Shown here one piece after another: positions 1 through 10,427 of a stretch of DNA of 35,398 bases. The DNA comes from Monoraphidium neglectum (taxonomy: Eukaryota > Chlorophyta > Chlorophyceae > Sphaeropleales > Selenastraceae): positions 1 through 35,398 of the forward strand of contig NW_014013419.1 in the NCBI RefSeq assembly GCF_000611645.1, in the 5' to 3' direction. How positions within the stretch are numbered: position 1 is the stretch's first letter; each line of letters opens with the position of its first letter. Below the pieces are notes generated by a model, which was given only the letters and a program-made list of their open reading frames with translations, had not been told where the DNA came from and searched no databases. Position numbers and translations under genes: made by a program.

Positions 1-99
1 ACATCGACGGATTTCGGTTGCGCCGAAAAATACTTGATTTTGGTTATATAATGTCCGTTATTTGGGAAAGTTGCACAGTTCGAAGCTTTCCACCCGGAA

Positions 100-170
100 G
101 CGTCCGTAGTCTAGGGGTATGATAGGTCCCTGCCACGGACCAGGCCGGGGTTCGAGTCCCCGCGGACGCA
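100..170 (+). tRNA. tRNA-Gly (GCC anticodon)
   Basis: A 71-nt cloverleaf. The acceptor stem pairs GCGTCCG (100-106) with CGGACGC (163-169), followed by discriminator A at 170. The anticodon loop contains TGCCA, with GCC at 132-134. The T-loop TTCGAGT is present. Box A-like and box B-like (GGTTCGAGTCC) internal promoters are visible, and a TTTT run at 175-178 would stop RNA polymerase III. There is no intron and no encoded CCA, as expected for a nuclear gene. It decodes GGC/GGT, a heavily used codon pair in GC-rich coding sequence. Confidence 0.95.
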
Positions 171-854
171 TGCCTTTTGCGATGTTTTGCAACCTCGACA
201 CACACTGTACGTGATTTACACCCAACAACGAAATCCCACCTTGATAGTCAGCGCAATTCCCCGCAACATTGCCCCACCAGCACTGGCATTGCTGGCCCTG
301 GCTGCTGTTGCCCGGGCTGCTGCCGCCCTAGTGTTGACCGTTTTGTGTCCGACAACGGCTGTCGGCGTGCATGGCCTCACTGCAGCTCTCGTCCCCAACA
401 CAGGCCGTCCTATGCTGGCCAACCAGCAGCAAATGCTTGCAACGCGCTGACGTACGCAGGCCGTTCAATCCACATTGGGTGTTTACAAGGAAAAACACAC
501 ACAGGGCGCGGAGCTTTTCTACTGCCTTGCTCAGAGGCGCAGTTAGCTGCACCATTGCCACAATCGTCCGAGATCCTCATCAATCGTCCGAGATCCTCAT
601 CAAGTACGCATCCTGGTGACATGCACGCTCCCGCCCTCAACTGCACCAGCGCCATGGTGGGATGTCCGAGGTGAGACTGCCTACCTGTCTGCTGGCCAAT
701 AGCGCTGCAACATCCAAATTGCAGAAAGAGTCACGCGAGTCTTCACAGCAGCGCCTGCGGAATTCTATGCGCGCGATCCCAATCGAGGCTTGCTCGCTAT
801 CAGCGCCTGGCTTTCGGGTGAGACTCGCTCTCGCCGTGAGAGAGACTGTCCGGC
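171..854. other. Intergenic, no gene supported
   Basis: Between the tRNA and the first protein gene. Open frames occur on both strands, but they overlap each other, have no recognisable domain and look like chance frames in GC-rich DNA. The only structured element is the 20-bp duplication at 561-600. The stretch probably holds the promoter and 5' UTR of the gene that starts at 855. Confidence 0.5.
561..600. repeat. 20-bp perfect tandem duplication
   Basis: The unit at 561-580 (begins CAATCGTCCG, ends TCCTCAT) is repeated exactly at 581-600, with CAA of a third copy after it. It lies about 255 bp upstream of the first secreted-protein gene. No coding role is seen. Confidence 0.9.
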
Positions 855-1793
855 ATGGAGGCCCCGGCACGCTTCTATGCTGCATGCGTGCTGGTGCTGG
901 CACTAATTAGATGGTCAAGTGCCCATGCAGGACCTCCAAGGTGAGTCAGACTTCAACCATGCAGTCTGCAAGTCATGCTGGACTTCGTCAGTTGAGTCCG
1001 CGCTGAGGCTGCACATGCAACGACTTCGATCGCACTGTCAGGCGCTCCCTGCTCTGGGGCGGCCACGTGGTCGCCCCCACGCCGGCACCGGTGCCAGTTG
1101 TCGTCGTCGTCCCGCCGCCCGCCCCCGCTCCGGTGCGGCTGGGAGGGTGGAGGGTGGGGCGGCGTGCGGGCCCGTGGGGCTGCCAGGCAGCCACCGGCAG
1201 CAGCCCTGCAGCCCTGTGCAGCCCGCTTTTATCTTTCATATGGTTTGTCCGCCACATGCCCACACGCCTGCTGCGCCCCCTGCGTTCCCCTGATCGTGCG
1301 CATGCTGTGCGTCAGGTCGTCGCGCAGCCTGTTGTTGCGGCACAGGCTGTCGCTGCCGCCCAGCCTGTGGTGGCGTCTCAGCCCGTGGTGGCGTCTCAGC
1401 CCGTGGTGGCGTCTCAGCCAATAGTCGCGTCTCAGCCTGTTGTGGCCTCTCAGCCCATCGCTGCTGCGCAGCCCGTCGTTGCAGCGCAGCCTGTTGTGGC
1501 GGCGCAGCCCGTGGTAGCGGCGCAGCCCGTGGTAGCGGCGCAGCCTGTGGCTGCTGCCAACGCAGCCGCTGTGAATGTGCAAACCAATGTGAAGCAGGTG
1601 GGTGGTGGGCTCAAAGCAGGATTGCCAGTGCAACGCGTAGGGGTTGCACTTCAAGCCCCTCTCCCTGCTGCTGCCAGTCGACGCCAGCTGTTGTTGATTG
1701 CACCCACCCAACAATCCCGCAAACTGCTTGCCATCGGCGCAGGTTAACTTGCAGGCAGGCGGAGGCCTGCTAGGGGGCCATCCCTGGGGCTGA
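855..1793 (+). CDS. Secreted protein with Gln-Pro-Val-Val-Ala hexapeptide repeats
   Basis: I do not recognise a family. Proposed exons are 855-940, 1042-1132, 1316-1597 and 1743-1793, giving 169 residues; phases 2, 0 and 0 all match. The ATG at 855 opens a clear signal peptide: a hydrophobic run around residues 8-18 (ACVLVLALI) followed by small residues (SSAHA). Next come a short Pro/Val stretch (PTPAPVPVVVVV-type) and 13 tandem hexapeptides of the form Q-P-V/I-V-A-A/S. A short Gly-rich tail ends HPWG. The composition suggests an extracellular matrix or wall peptide, possibly with hydroxylated prolines; that is inference. The second intron (1133-1315) is 183 nt with no in-frame stop, so a retained-intron form of 230 residues is possible. 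Its neighbour on the other strand is a large wall-type protein. Confidence 0.62.
1325..1558 (+). repeat. 13 x 18-bp coding repeat (QPVVAA/S)
   Basis: Thirteen uninterrupted 18-bp units encode Q-P-V-V-A-A or Q-P-V-V-A-S with a few I or A substitutions. Units 3-7 end in Ser and the others in Ala, so the array seems to have grown by block duplication. Third-base changes between copies (GTG/GTC/GTT/GTA) show it is not brand new and that the peptide is being kept. Confidence 0.9.
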
Positions 1794-2605
1794 ACCTGTG
1801 TCTCTGCATGGCTGCCTGTGCCGCCTGGCTCCCTCTCGGTTTTATCGCCACTGCGGCTCTGCCCGGCATGATCCCAGGCTTGAATGTATGTGTGGGACAG
1901 GTATGCAAGGAAACTTGCGTTGCACAAACACGTCGCCATTGGCTCAACTATTCCCTTTGCCCACCAGAGCAGCCAGCTGCCCCTTGCCCTCATGTGCGCA
2001 GCCCAAAAAGAGAAAAGCAGCAGCCCGTACCAATATGCCAGCAGCTTTCCTGCTATGCAAGCTGAGTCACGCATGGCGCGCATGGCAACCAGGACAAAGG
2101 GGAAAGATGCAAGCAACATATCAACCATGCACCCAACAAATATGCCGTTTCAAATTGATTAGTTTGAGTCCAAACGGACGGCCATGGGTGTCAGAGCAGA
2201 TCTCGAGCACAGCGGTCGATTCCCGAGCTGTCTTGCAATGAGCATCTCAGACTGCTACGAATGTGACGGCAAGCGCCAAGAGATGGCAGGCGCCAACATA
2301 TGCAGCTTGGGGCGGCGCAGCACCCAGCTTGTGCGCTTGGCAGTAAGGCAGTTGGCAGAACGTATTTCACAACCTACGGCTTGCATAGGACCGGAAGTGA
2401 GAGCGTCGAAGCGCCTGCAGCGCCAAAGCCAGACGTGGGCACGGCCCGCGCGTCGCTCTTGAACTGTGGTTGTGCACGCAGGTTGTGACAAGCCACGCGC
2501 AGTCAATGATGATTGATTGCGACGGGTGTATATGTGTGTGTGAGGGGGTTGCCAGTGTCACGGTGATGCTGTGGAAGAAACACCACACAGCACACATCAG
2601 ACACC
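1794..2605. other. Intergenic between convergent genes
   Basis: Between the stop of the hexapeptide-repeat gene (+) and the proposed stop of the large secreted gene (-). No reading frame on either strand shows a domain or codon pattern I trust. It probably contains both 3' UTRs. The minus-strand gene could reach into this stretch by one more small exon, because GTGAGC lies at a possible donor inside its last exon. Confidence 0.4.
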
Positions 2606-5600
2606 TCAATTGCAAGCAGGCACCTTTCCCCCCAACAGAACGCTGTCATCAGTTATCCAAACATCCTTGTGCAGGCAGCTCACCGCAAACGTGCTGCACT
2701 TGTCCCGCGTGAAGCCGCCAAACTGCACTGTGTACTTGAAGGTCCGCGGATCGCACGTCCGAAGCGCCTGGGCTGCGTCCGGAGCCTTTTCGCCAGCACC
2801 AATCTTGGGTGCCGGAACGCCCGCAGGCGCCGACCAGGCAAACGTATCGGAGATGTACGCGCAGTAGCCGGCAGTGGTGTTGGGTGCCTGGGCAAACGTG
2901 AAGGGCTGCACGTTGGACGTCGCGTTGCGCTTGTCGGCCAGGTAGACCACCGCGGCAGCAATCGACGCGCGGTTGTCAGGGTAGGGCGTAGAGAAGCCGC
3001 AGGTCACGCCGGCGTTGGGGCTGGGCTGCAGCAAGAACTTCTTGCCGCCGCTGGGGCAGTTGGGTACAACAGTGATCGGCGCCCCCTTGCCGCGGGAGAG
3101 GACGACCTCGACCCTCTCGACTTCCACGGTGCCGGCGCGCTGGGGGTTGGTGATAACGACGAAGCCCTTGAGCAGGTATTTTGTCACATTGACCGCGTTG
3201 CCGCGCTGGTAGCTGACGCTCACGTCCACCTTGCTGAACCCACTGGCCGCAATGGTCAGGCTCTTGACCTGGAGAAGGGGGAAGGGAGTGGGGCCATGTT
3301 GACGGGCAATTTGTGGAGGGGGCGTAGGCGCACAAGGGTTGCACAAAGGGCCAGCATGGCGGCTGGGCTTGAGGGGGTGCGGCCTGGCCCTCGCTCAGTC
3401 AAGGGCTGTAACTCCTAAGATGCTTCGTGCACAGTGGTGCTTGAGTCAGGAGTTCTGAAAGAAGGCCATGTGCGACTGTCACAAGTGCACCGCCATCCAC
3501 CCGGGAGCCCACCATTCCGCATGTTCGCAGCCCCCTGACCACCGACCACCCAACACCCAACAACCCCACACCTGCGGTGCCAGAGCCCTGGTGACCGACC
3601 ACCTGTACTCAGCAGTGATGTTCTCACTAGTTACGCCCGTCATCCTCACGATTGGCAGGGGGCGTGCAGGCGGCGCGCAGCCGGTGATGTTGATTGAGGC
3701 CAGGGAGAAGTCTGAGAAGGTCTGATTGGTGCCCTCCACAGTGAGCGTTGCCAAGTTGTAGCTGGAAGGGGGGGTGTGCAGGGATGGAATATCAAGGGGC
3801 AGGATGATATCAGAGAGGCCGTTCCCAATTGCAAGGTGCCTGTCAAGCCGCGCTGTGAGGCTGTGAGTCAGCAAGCCAAGGGCCAAAGCGGCCAAGGCCG
3901 ATGCACAGGGACCAGCATGAGGCTGACGCTGCGGCCACTCCGGACCGCTCTTTTTTAGGCAGCTGCTCTTGCGCGGCAGCTTGACTAGGCCGCCAACCTG
4001 CCAGTCCACAACCTCATGCCAAATGTTCACGGGGCCAACATGCGCACTCACGGCTGAGTGAGCGAGCAGTCGGTGCGGCGCCACGGGCCCCAGGTGGCGG
4101 TGTATCGGAACACTGCCGGGTTGCAGACCCGCTGCTCCTGCCCGGCCGGTGGCGGCGCGTTGCCCTCCACAGAGTTTGGCTCCATCAGGGGGTCGGCCTG
4201 GGAGCGCGAAAACGTGTCCGAGATTTTTGCACAGCGGCCAACCTGGAACAAATGGCAAGGGGGACGTGAGCGGGGATGGTGGGTTGCGAGCGGCAAGGGT
4301 CCAAGGTAATGTGAGGTATAGATGCAGGGCAAATTTGATGCAGGGGGCACGACTCGTTAGGAGCTTGTGCCTTGATGTCATAGGGCACAAGCCGAGGGAA
4401 GGCGCGTGGTCAAAGCACGGTGAGCACGGCAGGTGGGTGTGTGCACCCCCCACCCAAACTCCTGCACATATACACCCCCGCTTGATGATTAATTTGATGC
4501 ATCGCTCCCGCAAGCGCGCTCGCTCACGCCCGCCCTGGCCAGCCCCTCACTGCACAGGCACGACCGCGCCTGCCGAGGCTGGCCCACCTCGTTGACGGCG
4601 GCGTCCGCCCAGTCGAGCCTCGACACAGGGCTGCTGACCTGCGCCCCGTCCAGCTGGAACGCCTGAGCCCGCAGTGCGACAACCCCCTCGCCGGCCGGCG
4701 ACGCCGACGAAGCCGCGCACGTCACCGACGCCCGCGGCGGCACCACGACGCGCCCCTGGTCATCAACAGGGCACTTGGCGCGCACGAGCTGGGCCGGCTG
4801 TGCGCCTTGTGCGATCTCCAGCTGGACGTACCCGAGGTTGAGCTGGAAGTAGTTGGGGTTGTCCACCTGGATGGTCGTGTCGACCCCGAAGCCGCCCAGC
4901 CCGAGGAGGGCGCGGTCGTACCTGACGTCGTAGCTGATTGACACCGCCTTGTTCCAGGCAGTGGTGAGCGGGCCCCTGGGGGTGGCGGCCTTGGACACCT
5001 TCCACGCGTATCTGCGCTGCGCGAATAGCCTGGCGCTCGCAAAGCTCAGGGCCGGCGGCCGCTCGCAGCCGACGACGCGGACGCGGGCGCCTGCGGTGGA
5101 GAGCTGCTGCCTCTGGAAACGGCCGTCGGGGTCGACTGCAATAGACTGCTGCACCTGCGAACAAATTGATGCAGTGGATCGCGGTGCGCGCAGGAGGGAT
5201 GCGCACTTGTGCCGGTTTCTGCGGTCCAAACAGGTTTGTTGGCACAGGGGCACAGCCGGTGGCCCTGTGCCGCTGCGTTCCAGGTTGACTGACCAAGGGA
5301 CAAACCCGCGAGTCACGCCGGCAGGCTGACGATCGCACCAACCGAGCGGGCCAGCCTGCCTGCCCGCCGGAGCGCGTGCGGCAGCCTGCTCCTGGCCGAC
5401 ACGGGCGGCCTCGCCGCGTTGCCCTCACCTGGTACTCGCCGCAGCCCCCATCAATGGGGAAGGTCCCCACCAGCTGGGTGTACCCAAACGTCACAGACTG
5501 GCACACCCTGTTGCCCGGCGCCTGGACCCGCTGCCCGTCACGGAACCTCGAGGCCGCCAGCCCCCTCCCTGTCGGCGTGTCCCCGCGCAGGCTGGCGCAG

Positions 5601-7994
5601 CGGCCAAGCTCGACCTCCACTGCCTGTGCAAAGTTGAATGGCTGGACGCTGCTGACCACCTCGCCGCCGCCGGCCAGGAAGCTTGGGGAGACCTGCGCCT
5701 GGACGCCGCCGGCCCCGCCGTCACCGACAGGCACGCGGAAGGGGCACACTAGGCGTCCTGCTTGGCGATGGGGAGTGAGCAGCGATGCGTAGTGGCCTGG
5801 ATCAGAAACCAGACCGACTCTGTGGGCCAGTACGGCTTGCCCTGTCTGCAGGCAATGCATCGCACGCTTGAGATGTTAGTGGCAGTGCCCAGCACGCACT
5901 GTTTACCCCCACCTTCGCTCCGGCCTGTGAGAGCGCCTACCTGGATTCCCCAGCAGGAGGCCAGCACCTGGGACCAGCAGCCCTGGGCACTCGATGTCCG
6001 CAAACAGGGGGGCCCTTGCGCCACGGGAGATCTGGAGGCGCGTGCGCCCCAGCAATGTCGGCAGCGCAGGGCGTGTGCTGTGATGGAGGGTGGAAATAAG
6101 GAGTCTCCTGGGTGCGGCTCAATGCGAGGCTTGGGTGGAGCGCGAATGAAAGCAAGCTAAGCCAAGCGGCAATGCACCCAGCCGTAGTGTATCCAGCCTT
6201 GCTTGGTTTGCAGGACACAAGACGAGTTTCAAAAATTGGGTACGGCTGCAGGCGCAGCCGCTTGGGGCCATCGCGCAGAGGCAGCAGCCGCCCGACCGCC
6301 GCCTCGTGCCTCACAGAGGTGTTGATTGCCAGAGCGCTTTGGGTCCCCCTGCCCATCCTCCTGTGCCAAAAACTGCTGGGCAAGCTCTTCAAGCACCAGA
6401 TTCAATCCTCACCACCACTCACTTCTCAACCACGACCTGGCCGCCAAGGATGAGCGCCGTTGTCGGCCGCCCGCGGTTTGCGGCCATCTGAAACTGCACG
6501 GGCTGCACCTGGTCGTACTGCATCTCAAACTCTGTAGGGCCGATGACACGCGCATTGGTGCTCCAGAGCCAGGTCGTCACGCGCTGGACGGCGAGGCCGC
6601 TGCGGGTTTTTGGGGGTCGCCGGCAAGGGTGAGCAGAGGGACGCGCTGACAAAGACGCGGCCTGGTCAACAACGCAGGAACGGCATCCTGCAGTGGTGGT
6701 CAAACCCCTGTCAAGGACTCCTCAATCCGTAACATGGTGCTGCTCTGCGACTGAGCAGCTTTGCACCCGCAGGACAGTGCCTCACCGAATCGACACATCC
6801 AAGAAATCAGCCGCGGTCTGCGGGCGGTTTGGTGCAGAACGATCAGGTTTGGCCCGCGGTCCAGGGCCAGGAGGGATGGGGCCTGGTCCAGAGGCAACAG
6901 GGCCAGGGCCAGGGCCGTTGCGAGTGGGGGTGGCGGCCCCAGGCACGGAGCTTCTCGGGTTGACGGAGGGCTTCGGGGATGGGGCCGGAGGTTGCGTCTG
7001 CGGCGTGGCTGGCGAGGTTGCTGGGGCTGTGGCGGCCGCAGGGGACAGGGAAGGCTTGGGGGTGGGCGACAGCGAGGGAGCGGAGGTCGGCGCTGAAGGC
7101 GTGACAGACGGGGCCGCTGTGGTGCCTGGCGAAGCCTGTGGCGCGACAGTGGGCGACGCCCCAGGCGTCGCCTGGGGCGCTGGAGCGGGTGACTTCTTGG
7201 GCGCGGGCGTAGACGTTGGTGAAGACGTCGGCGATGACGATGGTGCGGCAGAAGTCTCAGGAGCTGGGAAACGGGCACATGGGGGGTGAAGGATGCACAT
7301 CACGGGTGCGGGTTTGCAGAGTGGTGTAGGTGGGAGAAGGTCAGTGCTTGCGATTAGAGCTGCCATGGCACAATGCACGCGCCATCGCCCGGACCTATTG
7401 AATGAGCGCACCTGTTGACGAGGCCGGAGGCGTCTGGGCTGGCTGGGGCGGCGGCTCAGGCGCCGCAACGGGGCCCGGGGGAGGGGAGGGCGCTGGTGCT
7501 GGGGCAGCAGCAGCCCCAGGCGCAGGCGAAGCCACTGGACTTGGGGACGGTTTGGTGTCCTTTCCGTCGCTGGCGGATGTTGTGTTCTGGGCTGTGATGG
7601 GCTTCAGGCCACCAGCTGCATGCATCAGATAGTTTTCAATATTGCAAGAGTGGGGAAGCACATGAGCATGTGGTATGAGCTGCACCATGGCAGTTGGCGG
7701 GGGCTGAGCCACTGTGCCATCCAGCGGCGGCGTTGAGCTGCATTTGGCAGAGTCTGCAGAATATTGCGGCTGACATGGAGGCTCTTCTTCCTCCAGGAGC
7801 TTGGGGAGCTGCGATAGGTGACACCCCCCATCACACGCACCCAGGCAGACCGCCAAGGATGTGGCCCGAGCACAGCTTCACCCAGGGCCATGTGGGGGCC
7901 TTGGATGCCCCAAGCCACTCATGAACGTCTGAGACTCACCAACAAGCAACAAAACGGCCAGAAGCGCCGCCAATGGCACAGAGCGCCTGGCCAT
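2606..7994 (-). CDS. Large secreted Pro-rich protein with three six-Cys modules
   Basis: Probable cell-wall protein of the hydroxyproline-rich type; family not recognised. Exons (minus strand, 5' to 3'): 7994-7940, 7615-7412, 7263-6786, 6599-6423, 6077-5941, 5757-5429, 5154-4588, 4242-4052, 3860-3572, 3268-2606. They total 3090 nt and 1029 residues with every phase consistent. Residues 1-18 form a signal peptide (leucine-rich core LAALLAVLLLV). Residues about 35-230 are SP/AP/PP-rich. Then three modules follow (about 246-460, 509-713, 790-1010). Each has a W-x-V start, a V-x-Y-x-V strand, an NP or NT turn, then five spaced cysteines, including GRC, R-x-C-x-x and a C just before the end (GGC, TDC, DKC); a sixth Cys (GC) lies between modules. 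Exon 3860-3572 could start at 3839 instead. The 3' end is the least certain part: a GTGAGC at about 2658 could be a donor. Confidence 0.78.
6786..7615 (-). other. Ser/Pro/Ala-rich stalk region of the large secreted protein
   Basis: Exons 7615-7412 and 7263-6786 encode dipeptide-type SP, AP, TP and GP repeats (for example SPAPGAAAAPAPAPSPPPG and PGPGPVASGPGPIPPG). This is the composition of prolyl-hydroxylated, O-glycosylated stalks in green-algal wall glycoproteins. It separates the signal peptide from the first cysteine module. An NTT sequon sits just before it. Confidence 0.75.
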
Positions 7995-8615
7995 GGCGCA
8001 CGATCTCGGCCACCTTCAGGACGGGTTTGGTGGTAAAAACACTTTCCTATTGACCAACTGTCCCGCTCTAGAATCACGGCACGGTGTCACCGGCAGCGGT
8101 AACCAGATCGCGCGAAAAGCTTTTCACCGGGTTGTTCAACACGATAAGATGAAATAGTGATAGTGCGGAAGTAGTATCATGTGTTCGGTTGATGGAGCCT
8201 GGTTGCGTGGTGAAAAATGAGCAGCAAAGCAAAGAAGCTATGCACCCCGCTGACTTGGCTCCGTTTGAAGTGACAGAAGCGTTGGCCAGCATCCAAGGCG
8301 CATCATCCGGTGTAAAAATAGGAAGATACAGAAAGCAACCGACAGTAGAGCATTGGCGACGGCCACCTGAGTCATCACGTTCTGCTTTCGAGAAAGGACT
8401 GGAAAGAGCACGGGTTGGGACCTTGAGTGAGACAAGACGTCGGTCAGGGAACGCATTCAACTGGTAAGAGCAGGCCACTGCTGCGATGCGTGGGTGCGTG
8501 AGACGACCTGCACTCCGGTCTGCCCGCGCTCGGCTGGTCGCTTGGCGGGGGCGGGAAAGCGCTAGCTGGGAAAGCACTCAGGCTTGCAAGCCGGCCTTGT
8601 GTGCATGCAACAACC
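7995..8615. promoter_or_regulatory. Divergent promoter between two secreted-protein genes
   Basis: A 621-bp gap separates the ATG of the large Pro-rich protein (-, 7994) from the ATG of the small secreted protein (+, 8616). No coding frame in it is convincing. Co-regulation of the two genes is a reasonable inference from the head-to-head layout and shared secretion signals. I could not pick out a specific operator or TATA element with confidence. Confidence 0.4.
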
Positions 8616-9176
8616 ATGCAGGTGATAGGCAGTGCGCACATCATGGCGGTCTGGTGGGCCCTGCTGGCGGCGGTTTATGCGTCATGTTTCGTGTGCGCAA
8701 GCAGCGCGCCAGTTCCAACGGTCGTTTACCTTGCGGCTCGCACCAAGCCGGTGGTGCTGTCCCCGTTGTCGGACGCAATGGTGGAGCCGGTGACCACCGA
8801 TTTGATGTGTTTCTACACCCCCAAGGACATCAACACGACCATCGCTCAGACCCTGAGCGTGCGCCTTGTCGGCTCATGGCAAGAGCTGGGCTGCTGCAGC
8901 GCGTTTGGTGACGTCCTGCTGATGGAGCAGCTCAGGCCGCTAACAAACACCTCGGTCGCCCCGCCGCCGCGCCTAGTGGCCAGCTCGCGCGCGTCCCACA
9001 AGGACCACCCGTGGGGCGAGCCGCACGATTTCGCGTACACTGAGAACTATGTGGTGCGGCTGACGCCGGGCTCCATAATTGACCTGCAGACCAAGGTGTT
9101 CCAGGGCTACTTTCCCACATTGCGGGCCAACGTGTCACTAGCATATATTCCGCGGGTGTCAAACCGCCGGCGGTAG
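8616..9176 (+). CDS. Small secreted glycoprotein of unknown function
   Basis: Single exon, 186 residues from the ATG at 8616. The in-frame ATG at 8643 would give a more typical signal peptide (AVWWALLAAVYASCFVCASSA, hydrophobic core then a small-residue cleavage site) and 177 residues. The mature part has sequons NTT, NTS and NVS, three cysteines (one CC pair), a TENYVVRLTPGS stretch of beta character, and a basic end (NRRR). I do not recognise the family. The lack of introns is unusual for this window. It lies head-to-head with the large Pro-rich secreted gene, which supports an extracellular role. A purely chance frame is possible but less likely given the signal peptide and the codon pattern. 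Confidence 0.62.
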   Translation: MQVIGSAHIMAVWWALLAAVYASCFVCASSAPVPTVVYLAARTKPVVLSPLSDAMVEPVTTDLMCFYTPKDINTTIAQTLSVRLVGSWQELGCCSAFGDVLLMEQLRPLTNTSVAPPPRLVASSRASHKDHPWGEPHDFAYTENYVVRLTPGSIIDLQTKVFQGYFPTLRANVSLAYIPRVSNRRR

Positions 9177-10427
9177 GCGGCAGGCGGCAGGCGGGTGCAG
9201 CAGGGCAGCAGCGGTGGCGCCCGCGACATCCAGCCGCTTCCCATGAACTCTTGCCAGGGCCCTGCAAGGCCATGACGCTTCTTGATTGTGGGGCCTTGCG
9301 TGATGGGGGTGACACGAAAGCGCATCAATAGTTAAGCACATCACAACAATTGATCTCCGCTCTTGCTTGTGCTGGCTGGTCATTTCAGACACCTTGCTTA
9401 TGCTGCCGACAACACGTGCAGGCAACAATGCTACTTTTACGGTACTTGCAGGTATCTACACAAGAATGGCGGCTTTTTAGCTATCTAGGTGTGCACAACC
9501 TGCCTGCAAGCATGTGTTGTCTTGCTGTCATGCGCATGGAAACAAATCAGCACGCTGTTGACTTTTGGAAGCCTGTTTCGTTGCATAATACACAATTGAT
9601 TGAGCTCCGCTTTGTTGAGTAACCTTTTGTTGCATAAAAGCTGCGTGTGACAAGCATTATATAGAAGCTTCTCAAATTGTGCTGATGTGTGCGCTCACAT
9701 GCCAGGTGGTGTGGTCCACACCTGGCGACCCTGCATCCTGTTGGGCCTCCCAAGTAGCGATGACTGTGTGTGACGTGAATGCCAGCTAGGTGCGACAGCT
9801 AGTACAGTGTTCATAGACACTCCCAAAATCGTTCAAATGTTTGTTTACATCGTCTGCATTCATGGCGTCTGCATCACAGGCAACTTGGCTGTTCAGGGCA
9901 GCAACTGCATCCGTGGCGCTTGGCGGCTTTGCCCATGCAGCAACCAAGGGCTCTTCGTTTGGTGGCTAATAGGGTTTGATTGACGCTATCTTACATCAAG
10001 CAGAACGCCGCTCAGAAACATATCTAACTGGGTCCACTTGCGAGACGTACACATACCAGCACATGAAAGGACAATTTCATGTCCTGGCTCAACAGTGTGC
10101 GGTTGTGACGAGGAAGCAAGCAATTAGACCACCAAGGTCAGCGGTATTATGGACAGATGCGCCACAATAAACACGGCCAGCTCGCATCCCCCACGCAATT
10201 CCTTTCCACGGGCATGTGTGGGGGTGTCCTGCCTTATGGGCGGTCAGGTCTCTGCACAGCTGCCCAAGGATCTTGACAAGGATGCATGGGACACGCAGGA
10301 CGGGTGGTTCCTACACAGCGGTGGCTCACGTCAACATAAACATCGCATACGTCTTCTAGCTTGTAATAGCGGCTTGCAAGAGGTCGGACAAGCGGCCCTT
10401 CAAGGGCCAAGTTGGCGATCTCGCAGG
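9177..10427. other. Long intergenic stretch, no firm gene
   Basis: About 1.25 kb, more AT-rich than its surroundings. It starts with GGCGGCA repeats (9169-9195) directly after the stop at 9176. A 35-codon frame at 9862-9969 begins like an organelle-targeting peptide but has no follow-on exon that I can find. A small inverted repeat AGGACA/TGTCCT sits near 10067-10090. The right end should hold the promoter of the acetyltransferase gene. Confidence 0.4.

Noticed and set aside
177..674. 165-codon plus-strand frame after the tRNA
   Set aside because: No domain, no start context and overlapping frames on both strands; typical of GC-rich non-coding DNA.
1229..2128. 299-codon minus-strand frame with LRRHHGLRRY-type repeats
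   Set aside because: It is the antisense shadow of the QPVVA repeat array; its repeats come only from that array, and the sense frame has a signal peptide and clean splice sites.
5937..6392. Minus-strand frame containing an NTSVRHEAAVG stretch, at first taken as an exon of the large secreted protein
   Set aside because: Joining 6599-6423 directly to 6077-5941 keeps the phase and gives a far better match to the other two modules (VVVEN...LQISRGARAP against ITNPQ...VVLSRGKGAP). The stretch is intron.
10149..10427. Upstream in-frame ATG extending the GNAT protein by 93 residues
   Set aside because: The added part does not resemble a transit peptide or a domain, whereas the ATG at 10428 begins a good transit-like sequence.
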